Assembly (NCBI RefSeq): GCF_001949145.1
Contig: NW_019091537.1
Span: 527,105 to 555,773, forward strand
Direction: 5' to 3'
Origin: Acanthaster planci
Taxonomy: Eukaryota; Echinodermata; Asteroidea; Valvatida; Acanthasteridae
DNA length: 28,669 nucleotides
Below are positions 22,201 to 28,669 of the stretch, piece by piece (position 1 is the first letter of the stretch; every line of letters begins with the position of its first letter). The notes below the pieces were generated by a model, which did no database searches, was not told the DNA's origin, and worked only from the letters and a program-made list of their open reading frames with translations. The position numbers were made by a program, and so were the translations under genes.

Positions 22201-25200
22201 GACTGTCTTACATGTAAGCCGTTCGCTCTGGTAGAATCCTCAGGAGTGGTCGGTTGGGGCGATTGCCGGTCACCCCTCTCCGGTGGGGTTGCCGGCAAGC
22301 GGCGTTTGCCTGACCTCCTTGGTGGGGCAGTAGGGGCCTGCCCAACCTGATTAGGAGATCTGCTGGATGCTTCCTCCTGGACTCCTGTGCCTTGACTGAG
22401 ATCTCTGGGACTCTGTGAGGTGTCGCTGCGTGGAGATAGGCCATGCTCTCGGTGGCCCGTGTCTTTGCTGGCAAGTACAGCCCACTGACGGACCCAGGCT
22501 GGAGCAGTAGATGATCCAGTAGAGGGAGGCTTTGGCTACGAGAAGAAATTACAAATACTACTTTCAAAAACAACACTGTTTTTCTCCAAAGTGTTCTTAG
22601 GTCCAGACGCCTTAATAGAGTAAACTGATGGAAAGTTATTGTCTTTTTCAGCCATCTTAGAACAGGGGTGTAAGTGAAATACCCCATGTACTTTGCCATG
22701 TGAACACACAGGAATTGGACAATCCAAGTCCTTCCATTCCATTATGCCTTCTTTCAATTCTGTGCCTCTGTCTGGTAATATCAACTCTTTTTGCCCCCAT
22801 ACCAAATGGCATCCATAGCTTTCACTGTTTATGTCCAGTTGCCAACATTGGTCATAGGAATGAACTGAAGTGCAACCCAGTGAATCTACCTGGGCACTGC
22901 CATGCAGTGAATACCTATAGCTCCGTAAATTGAATGATCTGTTATAACTAGCCAAACATTCTGTTCATCATGTGCACACAGAAGCAATGAAACTGGATTC
23001 TCCATCGAAAGAAAATGGGGCCAAATTTACAATCACTCAGCTTATAAACCTCAGCTACATGTACATGTACATGTATGTTTGCATTTTATGAACATGTTGG
23101 GCACAGAATCACATTCTGGCCAGTCAACACAATGTTGAACACAACACAGGGTTCCCACAGAAATCCAAAAGACTAATTCTATTACTTTTCCAGGACTTTC
23201 TAAGAGTAAAATATGATGATTTCCATGCCATATAATGTCATTTTGTGGAGAAATGTTGTTTGGTATTACGAACTGAAAGACTGTGATAGACATTGCTATA
23301 GACTGAGGCTGCATCCCAATCTGTTGTCTAGAGCTCGGTCTAGGTCTTCCCTCCAATGGAAATGTGCGGAGACTCGTGGACAACAGACCTAGCTGTAGCT
23401 CTGGAAGCCCGTTTCGGACACAGCCTAACAATGATATAACCTATGAATTTACTATTATTCCATTATCATATGAAAGCAGTCCATCAAACTAAAACCCTTC
23501 CATGATCTTGATTTCCACGACTTTTTAATGACTTTTTTTCTACCACAACAGGAACATCTCATATTTCCCAATTTTCCAAGACAACTTTGTTTCCAGGATT
23601 TTTATGACAGTGGGAGCCCTGTGACAACCAAAGTCCCTCCAGAGTGTTAAGGCCGTTCATTCATAATCAACATAATCACTGATAGACATGTAAATCTGCA
23701 CCATTTTCTGTCCCCGTGTAAACCTTGCTGCCAATATCCTGCATTTCATTTCAGCCCTCATGTGTGAATTACATGTACCGTGCATTGTGGTTTTAAGACA
23801 CACTATCTTTGTCGATTAGAAACATACCTGAAAAGGAGGTTTTGCAGTTTCCTGATCACCAGGCTTGCCATACTCCTGGTCCAAATATCTACTGACATCC
23901 ATCTCCTGGGTTGCGACGGTTTCCATGGTAACCACCTCCTCCTGAATCTCCTCATCCCCAACATCCTTGTCGGTGTCCTCGTCACTGCCCTGCTTGGCGT
24001 CCATGCTCGCGCCCACCCCAAACACCTCGTCGATTTTTGACCGCGCCTCCAATACTTCCTTAGACTGGCTCTCACTCTCGATAGTGTAGGTCCCGGACTC
24101 GCTCACATTGTCCCCATTGTGGTCATTGTGATCCTCATTCCTGTGATGGCTGTGCGAAGTCTGTGACTTGACTGGGCCAGATTTGGAGGGCACGGGTTGC
24201 CTGGCTGATATGTTCGGCCGCATTTTTAACTGCTTTGCTGCATCAACTTTACCAGCTTCTGCATGTTGAACAACATAAGAACTGTTAAAATTCAACTGTC
24301 CAAGTAACAGAGTCAGTTCTAAATAGAGCTACTGGTATTATAAATACATTAACGAGGATACCTGTCAGGATCAGTTCTGATTACTATTACTGGCTGAACA
24401 AAGGCAGCAGTGTTAAACATATTGCTATGGTGCCTACATATCACAAGTTTGTTTTTATGAAGCAACACATGCATGTTTCATAACCACAGAAGAATTTAAA
24501 TTCAAGACAAGACAAGTAAGATTTCATAGAAATATACCGGGGGGGGTATGTACATACAACTTCCTTTCCCAGAAGAAAGAAAACTATTCGTGCTGTTTAT
24601 TTTGCAGGGAGGCTAACTAACATAAAATGTACAAGACACGCAGGTCTTGTGCAACACGATTCCATCAGGCCACAGCAGCCGGCAAAACTGGGCACTCAGC
24701 AGGAATTTTGAGAAATTGTGCCATTTTCTTTCTAGACAAGCTAGATGATTCCCCCCAAAATGTATGAGATTTTACCTGAGTTATTAGCAGACCTGGAGTC
24801 CCCTTGGCCTGCTCTGGCACCCTTCTTGCCAGGAGCAGTGGCCCACATGGTGTTGAGTTTCTGGACAGCTGATGGTGACATTCGTGGGGACTGTCGGGGA
24901 AGAAACGTAAAGCTCAGGATCAAATATGTCATCTCCATTTGTGACTGCAAACTCTGACGGACCATTCTGCATTTGGTGAGTGAGGATATTTTCCCCTTAA
25001 TTTCCGCACAAAAAAGTGCTAAGAAAATAATGCTAATCACTTATCACAGCCTCAGTGCGAGGCAGGGCTTGAATCAAGAAGTTCCACTTCTCCATAGCAG
25101 ACATTTAAGCACTGAGTCAAATGGACTGCACTACCAACAGCTGATGGGGACTCTATACTTGACAAGTGGATCAAGTAAGAAGAGCCAAACAAACCTGAGC

Positions 25201-28071
25201 AAAGGCACATGGTGGTAACAGTGCCTAAGTCCCCTCTCTTTTCCACTGCTGATTGACGTCTTAGAGTGAAGTTACTCAAATGAGTGCTTCAAAACATTCT
25301 GCTGGTAAGGACCAAAGCCTTATTTGTAATAACTATGTTTTCTCTACACAGTATTTCACATTGAACGTTTGACAAAACCAAACACTTGAAGATACCGGTA
25401 AATGTGCTCGTTAATAAGCAGGGAGTCCATAGCTGCAGGTATTGCAAGCAATGACCTGTTACTCAACAGATGCTAGTGAATGGTAATTTCAATCCATTCT
25501 ATGTAGAATTACCGGTACCCCTGACAAAGAGAGGGAACAGTGTGGATTATTTCAACTGGGTACCAGGCAGACACAATCTAAAACTCTTATTCTAGCTAAA
25601 ATTGGCTGTGCATGATTAGCACAGCCTGCACCAAATGCTTGCAAAGCATGCGCGTAATGACCACCTCCCCCGAGTGTAAAAATACACCATCTCTTGTTCT
25701 CGCATAGAGCTCGTATTACCTGGTAGCTGTCTGGGTCTTCCGATAGGTTCTTCTTCATTCTCTCAGCCTTCATCTCCTCCACCATCTTGCTGCTACCCTC
25801 AATCTTGCTCTTGACGCCCGCCGGCACAAACTCGCTCAGGCTCTCGTTCATGGACAGTTTGGGGGCGTCGTCCTTGGCGTTGAACTCAATGGTGAAGCCC
25901 ACGTGCTTCTCCGAGGCCGACACCAGGGTGACCTCAGTGTGCTCTGGGGTCGGAGGCCGCTTGGCGGGTGTGGTGGGGTTGAGGTCGGTGACAGGGCGGG
26001 TATACACATGGACTGGGATGTCATATTCCCGTTCGGCCTCATTGAGGGGTAGCTTAGTGGGACGTTCCAAATACTTATGATTTGGGTGATTGGAAATAGC
26101 ATCAACGTCTGTGATGAAATGAAAAAAGTTTCGGGAATCTAGTTTAGTCAACATTCACACATAGCATGGCCCAATGAAAAACTGATCTGTTCAAATGGCT
26201 ACAACATCCCAGTAATGATGAAATTTCTTCTCAACTGCCAGTTGAAATTGACAAGAAACCTTTCCATAATAGTTTGTTGGCTCAAAAGAAAATCGAAGAA
26301 TTGCTTTTGTGTTGACATGTTGCAGTATAACTGTAGTTTTGATTTGATACCCAGCGTAACTGTGTCGGTTTCCAAAGAATCCTGACAGGCAAATCTGAAC
26401 ACAGTTCTTGGAAATGTAGACACTAACAACGAACAAGATGGAAACAATGATAATTTGGCAGGTGAAGGTTTTGGATCCAACTGAAGTCAGTCCCGTTTGT
26501 TCAGCAAAAACCTGATAATCTTTCTCAGTGAGACCTGTACCAATCAGCAACCAGCACCTTTGCCATTGGGTGCGTAGTCTAAAGTCCTCGCTTTGCGTCC
26601 TCCTTCGTCCTTCTCCTTCACTTGCCCCTCCTCTTTCTCTGTGTCATCCTGGCCCCACCATGCAGGCTGGCCATAGAGAGAGGACGGTTGGGAACTCACG
26701 GAATGCTCTACTGAAATAGATCACAGTACAGATCGTCACCACATGTATTGTACATGTTGTACAAGCAGATTTCCTCCAGCCTTGGGAACCCCAAAAGTAC
26801 TTAACTAAATTTTGTTTAAATTAATTTATTCCAATACACGAATGTTACTTGTTACATGTATACAGCAAAGGCCAACATATTAACCACAATAGCTACGTGT
26901 GTGGGTCATTCCATTAGGTTGGGGCATTGTTACGTGGGTTCTGTAAAAATGAATAGATACATGTATTTCCCGGCATATGGATTCCAAATTAACATTGTTA
27001 TACATCTTGCAAGGCTGAATATAGAGGTGTGAGTTATTTTTACAGAGTAAATGACCTACATGTACTCTACAGGTCATGACAGGTGGTAAAGGTTACCCAT
27101 GTAACAAGGACACCAGTCACAAATTGTGCCCCAAACCTCATGGAATGATCCGTACACAGTATGCTGAAGCACGGCTATCACCACTATGACACTATGCCAC
27201 AGTGGTGAAATGTTAGGAACTGTTTCACTATCCCTTCCGTTGGACCTTTTCCTTGTATCAGTACCTTGTTTGAGCGGGGTTGTCCTGCCGTATGACATCA
27301 CCTTGTTCTCCACAGGTGTCGTCCTGGGTTCATACTGGTGAGAAGTAAAGGCATCATGATGTCTGCTGGCCTTGGATGGGTATCCCTTCAGGGGAAATCG
27401 ATGGGGAAAAAGGGACTTGATTCATACATGTACATGTATCTGATGAAACAACTGCACTATTGGTTACCTTATACGGGCCAATCGGTGAACAAAATCCCTG
27501 TTGGTTTGGAGATGGTAGAGTAACATGATATCACGGCTGGAATAGATGCACAAGCAACTACGTACATGTATCACTGACCAGACTAATATAGCAGCTCAAC
27601 TGCATGCATACCATCAACGATAAAGGTATGCAAGGTGTATCAATATCCTACTTAAAGCAGGACAGGATTGGCACACACCAGGACGGGATAAATTCATGCA
27701 CCTTTTGTAGGACTTTCCAACTGTCCAAGGCTGAAATTCTCAAATTTAAGGACTGAAGCCAACACTAAACCTTAAAATGTTTTAAGATATGAACAACAAA
27801 AAAGCGTGCAGATTCACAGAGGTGCTTGATGATCAAAGCTATCAAGTTGAGACCTTGCTCCAATTTTTCAAGAACTTCAAAAACTTTCACGGTGGTGAAG
27901 CTGAAATTCAATGCTTTACAGGGATCCGAAATTTATTTCATGTAGGCAAGTACATGTACCAAGATTTCCAAGGCTAGTGAACCCTAGTCTAGGGGCAGAA
28001 ACATACTGTACAACAACCAGACAAAGCAAGGCACTCACCCCAGTGTTTAATTCTGGAGGTTGCAGTATTCC
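13015..28071 (-). CDS. CEP170: CEP170-family centrosomal protein gene, 3' portion
   Basis: This is the full visible span of a multi-exon gene joining 28071-28039, 27334-27265, 26710-26558, 26108-25720, 24890-24776, 24258-23828, 22535-20929, 20706-20343, 17251-17235 (inferred), 17027-16861, 16542-16460, 15890-15805, 15343-15204 and 13286-13015. It gives 1308 residues and a TAG stop. CEP170 proteins sit at the subdistal appendages of the mother centriole and on spindle microtubules, with an N-terminal FHA domain and a microtubule-binding C-terminal half. The blocks LYGQPxWWG, GTYTIE...IDxVFGV, WVxQWAxLA, LKDTE, LLRRxR, WRR and xxMIDP occur here in family order. The FHA exons lie beyond 28669. 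Vertebrates have CEP170 and CEP170B; an invertebrate would be expected to have one ancestral copy, so the symbol covers the pair. Confidence 0.93.
14513..14533. repeat. Short perfect hairpin
   Basis: AGGAGAGC and GCTCTCCT pair perfectly around GATTT. A further AGCTCTCCT lies at about 14559-14567. It lies just outside the piggyBac-like element. Confidence 0.45.
14580..14885. mobile_element. piggyBac-like MITE with TTAA target duplication
   Basis: Ends CCCTAACAGT (14580-14589) and ACTGTTAGGG (14876-14885) are perfect 10-base inverted repeats, with partial match continuing inward. TTAA flanks both sides (14576-14579 and 14886-14889). CCC-starting ends at TTAA are the hallmark of piggyBac-superfamily insertions. 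At 306 bp with no open frame it is non-autonomous. It lies in the last CEP170 intron. The interior is rich in AGTACT/GTAGTA motifs. Confidence 0.82.
15204..15343 (-). CDS. CEP170: CEP170-family exon m, C-terminal coiled coil
   Basis: Acceptor taatgtttctctgtag, donor CTCTCAG|gtaggg. It reads KKLQSPNATDAELAEVLKDA, DSPLLKTHNKEIANILKNLR and QLEKRLS. NKEIANILKNLRQLEKRLSE matches the vertebrate coiled-coil segment EISSILQELKRVEKQLQA. Phase 2 in, 1 out. Confidence 0.93.
15805..15890 (-). CDS. CEP170: CEP170-family exon l, helical C-terminal block
   Basis: Acceptor ttaactttttccttgcag, donor CTCAA|gtaaag. It reads SFDMLVMSSINHLSIKLKDS then TDKVAYKL, aligning with vertebrate [26 protein letters not shown]. 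A single amphipathic helix is predicted. Phase 0 in, 2 out. Confidence 0.92.
16460..16542 (-). CDS. CEP170: CEP170-family exon k
   Basis: Acceptor gattttgtattgcag, donor CCAGAG|gtagga. After a split Gly it reads IFARSQPSAQPGSPPVALKH then KQWTKPE. KHKQWTKPE matches the RRRTWSRDE of vertebrate CEP170 in position and character. Phase 1 in, 0 out. Confidence 0.88.
16861..17027 (-). CDS. CEP170: CEP170-family exon j
   Basis: Acceptor cacttctacacatag-side AG at 17028-17029 (minus reading agtgaaggatag), donor CCGAAG|gtacat. It encodes NVNNPSSSSYKQRMMDEILA then EDTVGVGGRET and a basic-polar tail to NTE. YKQRMMDEILAED aligns with vertebrate REELVDRVFDESL. Another AG about ten bases upstream (tctatgtgtag) gives a different entry phase, so the 5' edge is less certain than the rest. 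Confidence 0.8.
17235..17251 (-). CDS. CEP170: CEP170-family inferred 17-nt micro-exon
   Basis: The exon ending at 20343 leaves phase 0, but the exon starting at 17027 needs phase 2 entry, so direct splicing shifts the frame. Between them, cacattttccctgtacttcgtag|AAGGTACAAGGTACCAG|gtaagc supplies a pyrimidine-rich acceptor, a strong donor and exactly 17 bases, which restores the frame and reads KVQGT plus a split Arg. Adding it makes the whole visible CDS divisible by three. It is an inference from phase and splice signals; the residues are too few to show conservation. Confidence 0.5.
17252..20342 (-). other. CEP170 intron(s), about 3.1 kb
   Basis: No convincing exon beyond the micro-exon candidate. 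Two further short segments with both splice signals occur at 18775-18820 and 19042-19059. AT-rich, with clustered TACATGTA copies around 18051-18121. Confidence 0.5.
18051..18121. repeat. Cluster of TACATGTA palindromes
   Basis: TACATGTACATG at 18054, GTACATGTAC at 18083 and GTACATGTAT at 18111 lie within 70 bases. The same self-complementary word recurs across the window, for example a perfect 20-base TACATGTACATGTACATGTA at 23056-23075 and copies near 27427 and 28241. Confidence 0.65.
20343..20706 (-). CDS. CEP170: CEP170-family exon h, after the WRR junction
   Basis: Acceptor aaatgatctgtcag, donor GATGAG|gtgaga, phase 2 in and 0 out. The codon split with the large exon completes WRRYKEPETSADAVDAYIKS, aligning with vertebrate WRRF followed by an acidic patch. 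A Gln/His/Pro-rich low-complexity region follows (PPLQPQQHQQ). SNSLAESLQRLAKGESTLGV near the end corresponds to the vertebrate helix that leads into the C-terminal coiled region. An alternative AG eight bases downstream would break the frame. Confidence 0.92.
20929..22535 (-). CDS. CEP170: CEP170-family large central exon (535 codons)
   Basis: Acceptor tttgtaatttcttctcgtag, donor GAGAAG|gtaagt. From the start: PAWVRQWAVLAS near residue 12 (vertebrate RWVSQWASLAA); SMDTEILLKDTETFVKSLEM near residue 183, a short predicted helix or coil; DTDLDTASCVSLVGTSG; a basic segment; PRQTRSTMLRRSRFDG near residue 380 (vertebrate TRTSLLRRARLG); and many Ser/Arg-rich repeats of the RSxS type up to GAWRR at the end. 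The Ser/Arg/Pro-rich basic composition fits the microtubule-binding and phosphorylated region known in CEP170. Length and disorder agree with the large central exon of vertebrate genes. Confidence 0.95.
23147..23621. mobile_element. hAT-like MITE with CAGGG ends
   Basis: CAGGGTTCCCAC (23147-23158) and GTGGGAGCCCTG (23610-23621) are inverted repeats with one mismatch. The flanking octamers acacaaca and tgacaacc share positions 3-7, which would suit a decayed 8-bp target duplication. CAGGG-type ends with 8-bp duplications are typical of hAT elements. The interior has repeated TTTTCCAGGA-type words near both ends and no coding capacity. It lies in the CEP170 intron between exons f and the large central exon. 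Confidence 0.65.
23307..23425. mobile_element. Palindromic element nested in the hAT-like MITE
   Basis: GGCTGCATCCCAA (23307 on) and the reverse of GTTTCGGACACAGCC (to 23425) form imperfect inverted ends, and the pairing continues inward (agagctcggtctaggtc against gacctagctgtagctct). Flanking triplets are TGA and TAA, possibly a decayed 3-bp TWA-type duplication as in Harbinger-like elements. No coding capacity. Confidence 0.5.
23828..24258 (-). CDS. CEP170: CEP170-family exon f, GTYTIE and IDxVFGV block
   Basis: Acceptor ttgttcaacatgcag, donor TTTCAG|gtatgt; 143 codons plus a split Glu. A His/Asn/Asp-rich segment (SHSHHRNEDHNDHNGDN) precedes SGTYTIESESQSKEVLEARS then KIDEVFGV, closely matching the vertebrate block of the same order and spacing. 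It then becomes very acidic (SDEDTDKDVGDEEIQEE) and ends with DVSRYLDQEYG. This block is diagnostic of the family. Confidence 0.95.
24776..24890 (-). CDS. CEP170: CEP170-family exon e, Ser/Pro linker
   Basis: Acceptor cgtttcttccccgacag, donor AACTCAG|gtaaaa. It encodes SPRMSPSAVQKLNTMWATAP and a basic Gly/Ala/Ser stretch, phase 0 in and 1 out. SP dipeptides are potential proline-directed phosphosites. It joins the neighbouring exons in frame. Confidence 0.85.
25720..26108 (-). CDS. CEP170: CEP170-family exon d, FTIEF block
   Basis: Acceptor aaaaagtttcatttcatcacag, donor TACCAG|gtaata. 129 codons plus a split Asp. It carries YLERPTKLPLNEAEREYDIP and later KHVGFTIEFNAKDD, matching the SFTIEFDD strand of vertebrate CEP170, then a Lys-rich segment (VEEMKAERMKKNLSEDPDSY). 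The region between is proline- and threonine-rich and probably disordered. Confidence 0.9.
26558..26710 (-). CDS. CEP170: CEP170-family exon c, LYGQPxWWG motif
   Basis: Acceptor gatctatttcag; entry phase 1 gives VEHSVSSQPSSLYGQPAWWG, then an acidic-basic run (DDTEKEEGQVKEKDEGGRKA) and LDYAPNGK. SLYGQPAWWG is nearly identical to the vertebrate LYGQPSWWG signature and is the single best N-terminal identifier here. The donor is AAAG|gtgctg, a weak +3 to +6 context, so alternative use of this exon end is possible. Confidence 0.92.
27265..27334 (-). CDS. CEP170: CEP170-family exon b, linker before the WWG motif
   Basis: Acceptor ctttacttctcaccag, donor CAAG|gtactg. It encodes YEPRTTPVENKVMSYGRTTP then LKQ, and leaves phase 1. 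The RTTP segment recalls the RGTP that lies just before LYGQPSWWG in vertebrate CEP170. Confidence 0.75.
27335..28038 (-). other. CEP170 intron between exons a and b
   Basis: No gene or structured repeat recognised, apart from TACATGTACATGTA at about 27427. Confidence 0.5.
28039..28071 (-). CDS. CEP170: CEP170-family exon a (33 nt, candidate)
   Basis: Acceptor ccttctggtttcag, donor ACTGGG|gtgagt. It encodes GILQPPELNTG in phase 0 at both ends, which fits the phase-0 entry of the next exon. This is the linker between the FHA domain and the WWG block, poorly conserved, so support comes from splice sites and phase only. Confidence 0.55.
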
Positions 28072-28669
28072 CTGAAACCAGAAGGTGTCAAACAACATAA
28101 TGAGCATACTGTACATGCAATTAAATAGGACACGCATCCGTGTACCGGTACATATAACTGGTACTTGTGCATGTGCAAATGTACAGCACAAGGATATCAA
28201 ATGTGGTCCTTCACACCATCTGGAATGCACACGTACAAATGTACATGTACAGATGAATACGTACCGTACATGTATATGAGCCTAGACATGGACTACAATC
28301 TTTTTAATGATCAAGGCATTGTACTATTTTGCACGAAATCCTACATGTACATTAGGTTCCTGCAGGAGTGCAGATTTACATGTAATCAGGGATACTTATA
28401 CACAAGAATATAATATCAAATCAGTGCTCTGAAATATGTGATTGCTGAGCTTGTACCTTCTTAAGAAGGTACTCAGTTACCGAAAGCTTGGCAATCACAT
28501 ATTTCAGAGCACTGATTTGATATTTCTATTCTCGTCAATATTCTGATCACGGTGCTACGCAGCTCTTCCATACTTGTGCACAACTGGGTAAGAATGTGCG
28601 TCTACATGTGCAAGCATGTACCGCACAAAATTGACTAAACTACACAACTGTCTCAGTCTACAAACCTAC
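28072..28669 (-). other. Intron sequence at the right edge
   Basis: Apart from the foldback element I see no further CEP170 exon. The FHA-domain exons and the promoter must lie to the right of the window. Confidence 0.55.
28413..28523. mobile_element. Foldback element: perfect 33-nt arms with a 20-nt palindrome in the loop
   Basis: The left arm (28413-28445, beginning ATATCAAATCAGTGCTCTGA) and right arm (28491-28523, beginning GCAATCACATATTTCAGAGC) are perfect reverse complements over 33 bases. The 45-base spacer contains a perfect palindrome, GTACCTTCTTAAGAAGGTAC (28453-28472). Outside the arms, caagaata and tattctcg also pair imperfectly, so the element may run from about 28402 to 28536. 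Perfect arms suggest recent origin or gene conversion. It lies in the CEP170 intron upstream of exon a. Confidence 0.75.

Larger units (their letters stand above)
22536..23827 (-). other. CEP170 intron containing the nested MITEs
   Basis: Apart from the two nested elements and a TACATGTA run at 23056 I see no gene. Open frames here match nothing recognisable. Confidence 0.6.
24259..27264 (-). other. CEP170 introns between exons b to f
   Basis: The introns at 24259-24775, 24891-25719, 26109-26557 and 26711-27264 contain no exon or RNA gene I can support. A minus-strand segment near 25050-25130 has a weak box B-like GATTCAAGCCC and may be a decayed SINE. Confidence 0.5.

Noticed and set aside
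23056-23075. CRISPR-like or regulatory array from repeated TACATGTA
   Set aside because: There are no regular spacers. It is a simple palindromic repeat in a eukaryotic intron.
25050-25130. Minus-strand box B-like GATTCAAGCCC with a possible box A
   Set aside because: Too degraded to call a SINE on sequence alone.

Overview
Eukaryotic, intron-rich, AT-leaning DNA with no operons, Shine-Dalgarno sites or CRISPR arrays. Frequent TACATGTA-type palindromes, short tRNA-derived retroposons and many small non-autonomous DNA transposons suggest a marine invertebrate, most likely an echinoderm or other invertebrate deuterostome. That assignment is an impression from composition and repeats; amphioxus, hemichordate or mollusc are not excluded.

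Two genes are well supported and converge tail to tail. (1) On the + strand, positions 247-3625 hold the last three exons (309 residues, stop at 3623-3625) of a gene I cannot name; its C-terminal third looks helical. (2) On the - strand, positions 28071 down to 13015 hold most of a CEP170-family centrosomal protein. I rebuilt 13 coding exons plus one inferred 17-nt micro-exon; every intron phase then agrees and the total is exactly 1308 codons before the stop. The N-terminal FHA domain lies beyond the right edge. Conserved blocks, in order, are the LYGQPxWWG motif, the FTIEF strand, GTYTIE...IDxVFGV, WVxQWAxLA, SMDTxxxLKDTE, TxxxLLRRxR, WRR[FY], and the C-terminal helical block ending xxMIDP.

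The roughly 9.4 kb between the genes (3626-13014) holds the 3' ends of both and mostly unassigned sequence. It includes two phase-matched minus-strand exon candidates at 6882-7307, another open exon-like stretch at 5868-6049, and two MITE-like elements (9891-10056 and 11945-12072).

The mobile-element content is the richest part. One intron of gene 1 (2043-3503) contains three different tRNA-derived SINE-like elements, one of them splitting an 18-bp tandem repeat. The last CEP170 intron carries a piggyBac-like MITE with matching TTAA ends. Another intron holds a hAT-like MITE with a second palindromic element nested in it, and near the right edge is a foldback with perfect 33-nt arms around a 20-nt perfect palindrome. 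I see no clearly new multi-gene system; the most checkable novel points are the micro-exon, the lineage-specific CEP170 tail and the MITE families.
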